The notes beneath the pieces are model-generated. The model made no database searches. It had not been told where the DNA came from and worked only from the letters and a program-made list of their open reading frames with translations. DNA of 64,000 nucleotides from Cohnella sp. GbtcB17 (GTDB lineage: Bacteria; Bacillota; Bacilli; Paenibacillales; Paenibacillaceae): positions 56,988 to 120,987 of the forward strand of contig NZ_JAGXJW010000019.1 in NCBI RefSeq assembly GCF_019091135.1, given 5' to 3'. Below, piece after piece: positions 1 to 7,451 of this stretch. A program made the position numbers and the translations under genes. Each line of letters starts with the position of its first letter. Position 1 is the first letter of the stretch.

Positions 1-580
1 GGGGAAGCATGATCCTGAAAAAAGTGCCGTAGTACGAGGCCCCGTCGATAACCGCCGACTCCTCGAGCTCCTTGGGCAGCGATTTGAAAAATCCGACGAG
101 CACGAACACGCCGAAGGCGAGCACGCTCGAGGCGTATACGAGGATAAGACCGAACCACGTGTTGATCAGGTGGAGCGAATTCAGCAGGAAAAACAGCGGG
201 ATGAGCGCCAGCACGAACGGCACCATCATCGAAGCGATATAGAACAGGTAGAGTAGGCCGCTGCCCTTAAAGGAATAGCGGGCGAGGACGTACGCCGTGG
301 AGGCCGAGAGCAAGAGCCCGAGCGCGGTCGATCCGGCGGTGATGACGAGCGAATTGACGAAGTACGCATCGAAATTGTATTTATCCCATACATACGAGAA
401 GTTGGACCAGAGCAGCGGCAGCTTCGGCAGCGCCCAAGGCGCATTGGCCAGAAACTGGGCGTTGTTTTTCAAGGCGTCCAGCAGCGTCCATGCCAGCGGG
501 TACAGCACCGCGAGGCTCCATACGAGCAGAATCGCGTAAAATATCGTTTTGGCGGCCGGGTTGCGAAGTCCCAGTTTCAT
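1..580 (-). CDS. Carbohydrate ABC transporter permease, MalG/LacG type (3' end outside window)
   Basis: Inner-membrane permease subunit of a binding-protein-dependent sugar importer. The visible 193 residues begin MKLGLRNPAAKT, with a first membrane segment at about residues 11-30 and further hydrophobic segments. The cytoplasmic EAA loop, which docks the ATPase, is reached near the window edge (ESAVIDGASYYGTFF). The ATG at 578-580 follows a GGGGGA box and starts 12 bases after the stop of the preceding permease gene, so the two are co-transcribed. The C-terminus is cut by the window. The substrate cannot be read from sequence; the neighbouring binding proteins point to an oligosaccharide or amino-sugar. 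Confidence 0.9.
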   Translation of the reverse strand, partial: MKLGLRNPAAKTIFYAILLVWSLAVLYPLAWTLLDALKNNAQFLANAPWALPKLPLLWSNFSYVWDKYNFDAYFVNSLVITAGSTALGLLLSASTAYVLARYSFKGSGLLYLFYIASMMVPFVLALIPLFFLLNSLHLINTWFGLILVYASSVLAFGVFVLVGFFKSLPKELEESAVIDGASYYGTFFRIMLP

Positions 581-592
581 CGTCGTATCCCC

Positions 593-1498
593 CTAACTCA
601 TCTCGATCGTTTCCCGGTGCAGCAGCCGCTGTAAGGCGACGGTCGTGATCAGCGACGTGACCAGGATGAGCACGCCGATCGCGGCGCCGAAGCCGAAGTG
701 GTATTGCCGGAACGCCATTTGGTACAAATACGAACCCATGACCTGCGTCGTATTGTCCGGGCCGCCCTCGGTCATGATCCAGACGATGACGAAGGAGCCG
801 TTCAACGTCGTCATCATGATATTGATGATCGACACCTTCATTTGTTCCCAGACGAGCGGCAGCGTGATATGGCAAAATTGATGCCATTGGTTCGCGCCCT
901 CCAGTTCGGCGGCCTCGTACAGGGAGTCCGGCACGTTCTGGATCGCCGCGATGAGCAGGATCATGTAGAAGCCGATTCCCGCCCAGATCGACGGCGGCAG
1001 CAGCATCCAGATCGTATGCGAGGTGAAGCCGAGCCATGTAATCGCGACCGGTTCCTTCGTGAAGAGGGAGAGGAAGGCGTTCAGGAAGCCGATCTGCGGA
1101 TTGTATATGAAGTTCCAGAGGACGCCGATGACGACCACGGAGATGACGTTCGGGATAAAGTAGATCGAGCGGAAAAAGCCGGACATGCGGAAGCCGAATC
1201 GGGTGAGCGCTACCGCGAAAAACGTCGCGAGCAGCATGATGCCGACGATCTTGCCGGCCACGAGGAAGTAATCGTTGCCGAGCGCCTGCCAGACGATCGG
1301 GTCGTGCAGCATGTCCTTGAAATTTTGCAGGCCGATAAAGTCCATATGATCCGACATGCCGGACCAGTCGAAGAGCGAGTAGTATAAGGCTTTGATGACC
1401 GGGTAGATGGTAAAGACGCAGAAAAAGGCAAGCGTCGGAATCGTAAAGCTGGCGATGAACAAGCCGCGCTGCCATTTGGCGGTACCGGATGTCTTCAA
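593..1498 (-). CDS. Carbohydrate ABC transporter permease, MalF/UgpA type
   Basis: Partner permease (301 aa) of the following MalG-type subunit. Six hydrophobic segments can be traced, starting at about residues 12-32, and the EAA loop is clear (YEAAELEGANQWHQF, followed by HITLPLVWE). The length is normal for the UgpA/MalF short form. The start is TTG at 1496-1498, with GGAAAGGA upstream. It lies downstream of two solute-binding protein genes and immediately upstream of the second permease. No ATPase gene is visible; in Firmicutes such importers usually share the MsmX/UgpC ATPase encoded elsewhere. Confidence 0.93.
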   Translation of the reverse strand: MKTSGTAKWQRGLFIASFTIPTLAFFCVFTIYPVIKALYYSLFDWSGMSDHMDFIGLQNFKDMLHDPIVWQALGNDYFLVAGKIVGIMLLATFFAVALTRFGFRMSGFFRSIYFIPNVISVVVIGVLWNFIYNPQIGFLNAFLSLFTKEPVAITWLGFTSHTIWMLLPPSIWAGIGFYMILLIAAIQNVPDSLYEAAELEGANQWHQFCHITLPLVWEQMKVSIINIMMTTLNGSFVIVWIMTEGGPDNTTQVMGSYLYQMAFRQYHFGFGAAIGVLILVTSLITTVALQRLLHRETIEMS

Positions 1499-1530
1499 GT
1501 GGGCCCCCGTCCTTTCCTATCCATGAGCCG

Positions 1531-1557
1531 AAGGAGACCCGGCTGCCGGGCCTCCTT
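1531..1557 (-). terminator. Intercistronic GC-rich hairpin between binding protein and permease genes
   Basis: Arms AAGGAG and CCCGG pair with CCGGG and CTCCTT around a 3-nt loop, with one internal mismatch. No T-run follows on the minus strand, so this is more likely an mRNA-stabilising or attenuating stem that keeps binding-protein mRNA above permease mRNA, as in other sugar-uptake operons, than a full terminator. Confidence 0.55.
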
Positions 1558-1581
1558 GAGCCTAATGCATGGATGTTATTT

Positions 1582-2976
1582 TTATTTGCTGACCTTGGCG
1601 GCGGCGTCGGTCACGCGCTTTACCCATTCGTCCGGCGTGATCTTGCCGATCGAGAGCGCGTCGGTCGCGTCCCACATGACTTTCTCGACGTCCGCGTTAA
1701 ATGTGATCATCGGGATGACGACCGTGTTCGGATCGGTCAGGAACTTGGCCGCGTCCTTGACGAAGTTCGGCGCGCTGGAGCTGGAGATGTCGCCCTTGAT
1801 GTTGGACGGCGCGCCGCTCAGCTCGGCCCACTGCGAAGCTTGCGCTTCGGAGAAGATGAAGGACAGGAACGCCTTGGCCGCTTCCTTGTTTTTCGCCTTG
1901 CTCGCGATAGCGACCGATGCGGTGGACGTGTTGGCGACGACTTTACCGCCGGCCTTCTGCGTGACCGAAGGGATGAACCCGAAGTCAAATCCGGACGGAA
2001 TGTCCTTGCTCATCTCGTTGGGCAGCCAGAGGCCATTAGGAATGAACGCGTCCTTGTGCTGTAGGAACGACATTTGGGAATCGGTATGATTGATTTGAAT
2101 GGACGCTTTGTCGATGAAGCCCTTGTCGCGCAGCTCGACGATCTTGTTCAAGCCGTCCATGACGGCCGGGCTCTTGAATGCATCGACCTTCGAATCCGCC
2201 ATGTCCTGCAGGATCGAATAGTCGTCGTTGTTCGCCGACACGATCGCGGGGAAGAGGAAGGCGTCCTGGATGTAGTAGGGGTATTTGCCGGTATGAATAA
2301 AAGGTGTGACGCCGGCGGCCTTGATCGTATCAGCGGTCGCGATGAACGAATCGTAGTCGGTCGGCTCGGTCCAGCCCTTTTCCTTGAACAGCGCCTTGTC
2401 CCAGAAGATGCCCCAGGAGTTCAGGACGAGCGGGATGTTGTAAATTTTGCCGTCGTACTGCTGCGGCTGCTGCGCGAGAATGTCCTTGATGAGCGTGCCG
2501 TCCACGTTTTTCGCCGTCTTGAACCATTCGGTCAGATCTTCGACCTGGCCGTCCTCGACCATCTGGCGGTCGTTCAGGCCCGCGCCGTCGATGTAGACGA
2601 AGTCGGGCGGATTGCCGCCGATCCAGCGTGGCTTGTTCTGCTCGTTGATCTTCGGGCCGCCGCTCTCGATGACGTTCAGGTCGGGATTGGCCGCCTTGAA
2701 GTCGGCGATGACCTTCTTCCACCATTTGTCGCCGTAGCCGCCGACGAAGTATTGGATCTCGAAGTCGCCGGTCAGCTTCGCCGGCGCGGCTTCGCCGCTA
2801 GCGTCGGCGGAAGTGCTTGGAGCGGCCGATGCGCTTGCCGAAGCGTTTGGCGCGGCCGAGGATGCGTTCCCCGCGCCGTTGTCCTTGTCGTTCGAGCCGC
2901 AGCCCGCGAGCGGCAGCACCGCCATCGCGGCGGCCAGGCCTACGGCCGCCATCTTTCTGTTCAAAGTCGTTCCCAT
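1582..2976 (-). CDS. Extracellular carbohydrate-binding lipoprotein of an ABC transporter
   Basis: Family 1 solute-binding protein (464 aa) that captures sugar outside the membrane and delivers it to the permeases. The lipoprotein signal ends in LPLAGC, giving lipidated Cys26, followed by a Ser/Ala-rich linker to about residue 60. The mature part (GDFEIQYFVGGYGDKWW onward) resembles the NgcE group of amino-sugar/chitobiose binders; that resemblance is from memory and the ligand is inferred. The ATG at 2974-2976 is chosen over an in-frame upstream ATG because it has a strong GGGGAGGG box 8 bases away and begins the signal peptide. That box lies in the 3' arm of a long inverted repeat (2986-3050). 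Confidence 0.9.
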   Translation of the reverse strand: MGTTLNRKMAAVGLAAAMAVLPLAGCGSNDKDNGAGNASSAAPNASASASAAPSTSADASGEAAPAKLTGDFEIQYFVGGYGDKWWKKVIADFKAANPDLNVIESGGPKINEQNKPRWIGGNPPDFVYIDGAGLNDRQMVEDGQVEDLTEWFKTAKNVDGTLIKDILAQQPQQYDGKIYNIPLVLNSWGIFWDKALFKEKGWTEPTDYDSFIATADTIKAAGVTPFIHTGKYPYYIQDAFLFPAIVSANNDDYSILQDMADSKVDAFKSPAVMDGLNKIVELRDKGFIDKASIQINHTDSQMSFLQHKDAFIPNGLWLPNEMSKDIPSGFDFGFIPSVTQKAGGKVVANTSTASVAIASKAKNKEAAKAFLSFIFSEAQASQWAELSGAPSNIKGDISSSSAPNFVKDAAKFLTDPNTVVIPMITFNADVEKVMWDATDALSIGKITPDEWVKRVTDAAAKVSK

Positions 2977-2985
2977 GCAGCAAAA

Positions 2986-3050
2986 CCCTCCCCGGATATG
3001 GATGATACGGTCGCTTAACTTGGCGCCTGCAATCATCATACCGGGGAGGG
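2986..3050 (-). promoter_or_regulatory. Long inverted repeat enclosing the Shine-Dalgarno site of the binding-protein gene
   Basis: On the minus strand CCCTCCCCGG pairs perfectly with CCGGGGAGGG, and the pairing continues inward (TATGATGAT against ATCATCCATA, one bulge), leaving a loop of about 25 nt. The 3' arm contains the ribosome binding site for the gene starting at 2976. The fold would mask it, or act as a stabilising stem between the two binding-protein genes. No T-run follows it directly. Confidence 0.7.
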
Positions 3051-3104
3051 CGTCGGGGCTCTATCGAATATATTCCGGGAAATCTAGAGGATCTTACGAT
3101 TGTA

Positions 3105-4388
3105 TTATTCGGCGGCGTAGGCTGCGCTGCGGGTGATCGCGAACGATTGCAGCTGGTCCAGCGCGGCTTTGGGCGAGAGATGGTCGTACAGCACCGCATC
3201 GCCCATTTTGCGCGTCTTGTCCAGGACGGCCTGCCAGGCGGGCTCCTGAATCGGATAGAACTTGGCGGACGCCAGGGAGGCGATATCGCGCTTCATCGAA
3301 GGATCGGCGGCCGAGAGCGTATCGCCGACCGTCGACGTGACCGGAATGAAGCCTTCGCGCACGACCATGTCCGCATAGTTCGCGTCGTCGTACAGGAAGT
3401 CGAGGAACTTGGACAGGGCGACCGGGTCCGTATGGTCCGTCTTGAACGAGACAAGCACGTCCTGCACGCCGAACGAGACGGGCGCCTGGCCGTCCTTCAC
3501 CGGGATCGGTCCAGAACCCCACTCGAAGCCGGGAAATTCGCGCGGCACGACGGACGAGAAATAGTTGCCGGAGATCATCATGCCGAGCTTGCCGTCGCCC
3601 ATGATGCGTTGCTTCTCGTCCCGCGTCGTCACGGTCGGCTCCTCGTCGGTCAGCCCTTCGTCGTACAGCCGCTTGAGGAAGGTCAGCGCCTCGACGTTGG
3701 CCGGCGAGTTGACGGCCCAGCGCCCGTCCTTGATCCAGTCGCCTCCCGCTCCGAAAAAAAAGTAGGAAAGATAGGCCTGCACCTCGTCGTCCGTCAGGTC
3801 GACGCCGAAGCCGCGGGACTTCCCGGCGGAGACGAGCTTGCGTGCGCTCGCTTCGAGCTCGGACCAGGTGACCGGGGGCTGCTTGATGCCGGAGGCGGCG
3901 AACAGCTTTTTGTTGTAGTACAAGTTGCGGACCGAAGCGACGTAGGGGATCGCGTACTGCTTGCCTTCCAGCCTGTCCATAGCGGACAGATTCGGATAAA
4001 ACTTGGACAGCAGCTCCGGCGAGACGATCTCGTTTAGATCGTTCAGGATGCCGGCTTTGGAAAAGTGCGCGTAGACATTCGTATTGAGCAAGTCGGGCGG
4101 CTGGTTGCGGCTGATCATCGCGGTGTAAATGCCGTCCAGCACGTTCCAATTGGCGACTTGCAGCTCGACGATGATGTCCGGATTTTTGAGCTCGAACTCG
4201 TGGACGAGCTTTTCGAGGTGGGCCTTCGTCTCCGTGCTGTATTCCGCGGCGACGAACCGGATGAGCGATTGCCTGGGCTCCGCCGGCGAGGCGGGCGCAG
4301 GCTCCCGCTTGGCGCAGGCGCCGAGCGGGAGCGCGAGGCAGGCGGCGGCGATCAATCCAACGGTCGCCGCGCGATGCGGGCTGGGCAT
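3105..4388 (-). CDS. Second extracellular sugar-binding lipoprotein (MalE-like)
   Basis: Family 1 solute-binding protein, 427 aa. The signal peptide ends PLGAC (lipidated Cys25), then a Pro/Ala linker and a two-lobed binding fold starting IRFVAAEYSTETKAHLEKLV. Motifs typical of the family are GKQYAIPY, YYNKKLF and WSELEASARKLV. The ATG at 4386-4388 follows GAAAGGAAG and starts the signal sequence; an in-frame ATG farther upstream would give an implausible N-terminus. It sits between the sensor-type binding protein and the first binding lipoprotein, so the locus carries two different importer-type binding proteins for one visible permease pair. They may differ in ligand, or this one may serve the sensor system. 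Confidence 0.9.
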   Translation of the reverse strand: MPSPHRAATVGLIAAACLALPLGACAKREPAPASPAEPRQSLIRFVAAEYSTETKAHLEKLVHEFELKNPDIIVELQVANWNVLDGIYTAMISRNQPPDLLNTNVYAHFSKAGILNDLNEIVSPELLSKFYPNLSAMDRLEGKQYAIPYVASVRNLYYNKKLFAASGIKQPPVTWSELEASARKLVSAGKSRGFGVDLTDDEVQAYLSYFFFGAGGDWIKDGRWAVNSPANVEALTFLKRLYDEGLTDEEPTVTTRDEKQRIMGDGKLGMMISGNYFSSVVPREFPGFEWGSGPIPVKDGQAPVSFGVQDVLVSFKTDHTDPVALSKFLDFLYDDANYADMVVREGFIPVTSTVGDTLSAADPSMKRDIASLASAKFYPIQEPAWQAVLDKTRKMGDAVLYDHLSPKAALDQLQSFAITRSAAYAAE

Positions 4389-4526
4389 ATCGGTAGCTTC
4401 CTTTCGGTTCAAGTGTACTAATCGGCTCGGTGAAGAGCGGCGGCAGGTGGCCATAGCGGCAAAAAGTTCCGTTAACGCCGGCAGCGTGGCCAACCGGAGA
4501 TCGGTCCAGTCCACGACCGAAATTCT

Positions 4527-4660
4527 CGGCTATCGCAAACCGGATCGATCTCGCCTACGCGTAGTTTACTGAAAGAGTCGGTTATCGCAAGCCGATATGT
4601 CCCCCTCCCCCAAGCGGAGATGACGGATATGTCCGGCTATCTCAGGCTACACCGCCCCCC
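4527..4660. repeat. Degenerate repeat in the 4389-4676 intergenic gap
   Basis: This 288-base gap has no gene. It holds three related segments beginning CGGCTATCGCAAACCG (4527), CGGTTATCGCAAGCCG (4579) and CGGCTATCTCAGGCT (4634), spaced 52 and 55 bases. The first two are short imperfect palindromes. The spacing resembles the 51-bp arrays elsewhere in the window, but similarity outside these cores is poor. Confidence 0.4.
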
Positions 4661-4676
4661 GTCAACGATGCGTTCG

Positions 4677-5660
4677 CTAGCTGCCGCCGTCGAAAGGGAA
4701 CAGCAGCTTTTGATTTTCCGGCGCGTACATATTCGACTTGGTCACGACGATCGAATCCGTATACGAGACCCGGCGCGCGCCTCGCAGCTCCGCGCGCTTC
4801 AGCGCCGCCTTCACGCCCAGGTAGCCCATATTGAACGGCTTTTGCACGATCAACGCGCTCATGACGCCGTCCTCGAGCAGCCGGATCTCGTAGATCGAGC
4901 TGTCGAAGCCGATCAGCTTGATCCGCTGCTCTCCGGCCTCGCCGATCGCTCGGGCCGCGCCGAGGGCCGCCGTCTCGTTTAACGCGACCACGACGTTCGG
5001 CGGCTCCGGCATGTCGAGCACGGCTCGCATAATATCATATGCCTTGTCCTCCGAGTCCTCGCAATAATAAATCTGCGTCGTGCCGCCGGGATACGCACCG
5101 ACCGCCTCCTCGACGCCGGCCTTGCGCTCGCCGGATACGCGGGAGCGCTCGAAGTCGCTCACGATCGCGACGTTCGGCCGTCCGCCCGTCAGTTCGGCTG
5201 CGGTCTGGCCGGCCTGCCTGCCGGCTTCGCGGTGATCGTTCAGCACGGACACCGGCGCCTTCCCCGACTGCAGCGGCATGTCGATGACGACGACCCGGAT
5301 GCCCGCGTCGCGGATCGCCAGCACCGCCTTGGAGACGCGCGGGTCGTCGACCGGGGCGACGACGACAGAGGAGGGACGTGTCGCCAGCGCGTCCTGCAGC
5401 AGGCGGACCTGCGTATCCGCATCCGTCTCCTCGAGCGGGCCCTGGATATCGATCGCCGCGCCCGCTTCCTTGGCAGCCGCGGCAGCGCCCGCGCTGACGG
5501 CCTGCCAGAAGTTCGAGCGCACGCTGCTAGACTTGAGCACGACGGAGACGGAGCGGCCGTCGCTCCCGGCGGAAGCGTACAGCTTGATGTACAAGCCTGC
5601 GCAGAGCGCGGCTGCAGCCAGCAGCAGGATCGATGCCCAGGCGAATTTGTGGTTGTGCAT
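4677..5660 (-). CDS. Membrane-anchored sugar-binding protein, type 1 periplasmic fold (likely co-sensor)
   Basis: RbsB/ChvE-like protein of 327 aa. One N-terminal hydrophobic segment (about residues 7-28) lacks a lipobox or clear cleavage site, so the protein probably stays anchored with the binding domain outside. The domain begins VSVVLKSSSVRSNFWQAV and shows the DTQVRLLQDALATRPSSVVVAPVDD region typical of this fold. The gene starts 2 bases after the stop of the histidine kinase, with a GAAGGTGG box. In clostridial XylFII-LytS systems such a protein hands the sugar signal to the kinase; that role is inferred here from position and topology. It could also be an ordinary importer component. 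Confidence 0.85.
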   Translation of the reverse strand: MHNHKFAWASILLLAAAALCAGLYIKLYASAGSDGRSVSVVLKSSSVRSNFWQAVSAGAAAAAKEAGAAIDIQGPLEETDADTQVRLLQDALATRPSSVVVAPVDDPRVSKAVLAIRDAGIRVVVIDMPLQSGKAPVSVLNDHREAGRQAGQTAAELTGGRPNVAIVSDFERSRVSGERKAGVEEAVGAYPGGTTQIYYCEDSEDKAYDIMRAVLDMPEPPNVVVALNETAALGAARAIGEAGEQRIKLIGFDSSIYEIRLLEDGVMSALIVQKPFNMGYLGVKAALKRAELRGARRVSYTDSIVVTKSNMYAPENQKLLFPFDGGS

Positions 5661-5662
5661 CG

Positions 5663-7450
5663 CTAGTTTTCCACCTTCGGTATTTTGATCGTGACGCGCG
5701 TGCCTTCGTACGGCTCGCTTCGGATGGAGACCCCGTACGAAGGGCCGAAGAACAGACGAATGCGCTCATGCGCGTTGCCGACGCCGATCCCTTTGGCGAA
5801 GCCGTCCTCGACCGGCCTGGGCTGCCAGATTTTCTCGAGTGCCTCGGCGGTCATGCCGACGCCGTCGTCCTCAATCTCGAAGACGATCGCGTCGTCCTGC
5901 TCCTTGCCGGTGACGACGATCGTTCCTTTTTCGGGCAGATGGCGGATGCCGTGATAGATGGCGTTTTCCACGAACGGCTGGAGCAAAATTTTGAGCGTCC
6001 GGTACTTCAGAATCGCCTCATCGAATTCGATCCGGTATTCGAGCTGGTCCGCATAGCGCATTTTCTGGATCAGCATGTAGCTGCGAATATGCTCCAGCTC
6101 CACGCCGATCGTCACGAGCTCCCGGTCTTTGGCGATGCTCGCGCGGAACAGGCGGGCGAGCGCGGATGTCATGAGCACGACCTTTTCGTGCTGCTTCTGC
6201 TCGGCCATCCAGACGATCGAATCCAGCGTGTTGTACAGAAAGTGCGGATTGATCTGCGACTGCAGCAGAGCCAGCTCGCTTTTGCGCTTGTTTTCCTGCG
6301 TGGAGATGGCCTCGGACATCAAGTTTTTGATCTGGCCGACCATCATGTTGAAGGTTCGGCTGAGCTGGCCGATCTCGTCCATCTGCCGGACGGGCGCCTT
6401 GACCTCGAAATTTCCTTTTTCCAACAGCCGCATGCTTCGCTGCAGGTTGCGGATCGGGCGGGACAGCCGGTGGGAGAGCGCCAGCGAGAGCAGAAGCGCG
6501 ACCGCGATGCCGATCAGGGAGATGAGCAGCGTATTGCGGAGCGTCTCCTTGTATCCGATCAGATCGTCCGCATAGGCGACCCCGACGATTTTCCAGCCGA
6601 AGTTCGTGTCCTGCACCGAGTAGAAGCGCTTGCCGTCCTCGTCGTCTACCGCGAATGAGGTGCCGCTGGGCGCGCGGAGAACGTCGGCGATGCGCTCCGT
6701 CCGCAGGCTGCTGTAAATGAGCTGCTGCTGCGGATGGTAAACGATGTCGCCTTCGCGGTCGACGATGAACACGTAGCCCTTTTTGCCGATATCGATCTGC
6801 CGGAGCAGATCGCTCACGACGCTCAGGTTCAGATCGACGAGGAAAATGCCGTCCGCAGTAATCCCATCCGTATTTTTCAGCTCGCGCGAGAGCGATACGA
6901 CCCAGCGGTATTCGTCCTTGATGATGTTTTGCACATGCGGCGCGGAGATGACGGACTTGCCCCCGGCTTGCCGGGCGCCGATATACCAGGATTGCTCCCG
7001 GAGCGGCGCGTTCGGGTTCAGCGTCGTGATGCGGCGATCGCTCACGTACCGTCCGTTGTAGCCGAACACCATGATAGAGGCGATGTCCTTGCGCGTATAC
7101 AAGATGGACTGGAACAGATCCGAGATTCGTTTTTCGTACGGCCTGCGTTCTTCGTCGGTGATAAAGCTGTTGCTGGAAATATAGTATTTGACATCCTTGT
7201 TCGTCAGCGCGAGCAGAGAGATATTTTCCATATTGTCGACGTACGATTGAATGGTCGTGTTGACCTGCTTGATGACCTCCTCGATGTAGATCTCGGCGTT
7301 TTGCCGGACGGCGCCGGCGGATAACCGGTAGCTGAAGAAGGTCGTCGCGGCGATCGTCAACAGAATCAGGCACGAGAAGGCGACGGCGATGCTGGACTGG
7401 ATGCTCTTGAGCGGAAAAAACGGCACAAAGGGCCTGCGGTTTCGAAGCAT
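5663..7450 (-). CDS. Sensor histidine kinase, YesM type (dCache-HAMP-His_kinase-HATPase)
   Basis: Membrane kinase of 595 aa. Layout: transmembrane segment at about 13-35, a large extracellular Cache-like sensor region to about 285, second transmembrane segment at about 290-312, HAMP to about 363, then the His_kinase domain with the phosphoacceptor motif QSQINPHFLYNTLD near residue 400. The HATPase region has NAIYHGIRHLPEKG, EDDGVGM and GIGVGNAHERI. The ATG at 7448-7450 abuts the stop of the response regulator gene (7452-7454), and the binding-protein gene starts 2 bases after its stop. It probably senses a carbohydrate, alone or with the downstream anchored binding protein, and phosphorylates the YesN-like regulator. 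Confidence 0.95.
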   Translation of the reverse strand: MLRNRRPFVPFFPLKSIQSSIAVAFSCLILLTIAATTFFSYRLSAGAVRQNAEIYIEEVIKQVNTTIQSYVDNMENISLLALTNKDVKYYISSNSFITDEERRPYEKRISDLFQSILYTRKDIASIMVFGYNGRYVSDRRITTLNPNAPLREQSWYIGARQAGGKSVISAPHVQNIIKDEYRWVVSLSRELKNTDGITADGIFLVDLNLSVVSDLLRQIDIGKKGYVFIVDREGDIVYHPQQQLIYSSLRTERIADVLRAPSGTSFAVDDEDGKRFYSVQDTNFGWKIVGVAYADDLIGYKETLRNTLLISLIGIAVALLLSLALSHRLSRPIRNLQRSMRLLEKGNFEVKAPVRQMDEIGQLSRTFNMMVGQIKNLMSEAISTQENKRKSELALLQSQINPHFLYNTLDSIVWMAEQKQHEKVVLMTSALARLFRASIAKDRELVTIGVELEHIRSYMLIQKMRYADQLEYRIEFDEAILKYRTLKILLQPFVENAIYHGIRHLPEKGTIVVTGKEQDDAIVFEIEDDGVGMTAEALEKIWQPRPVEDGFAKGIGVGNAHERIRLFFGPSYGVSIRSEPYEGTRVTIKIPKVEN

Positions 7451-7451
7451 G

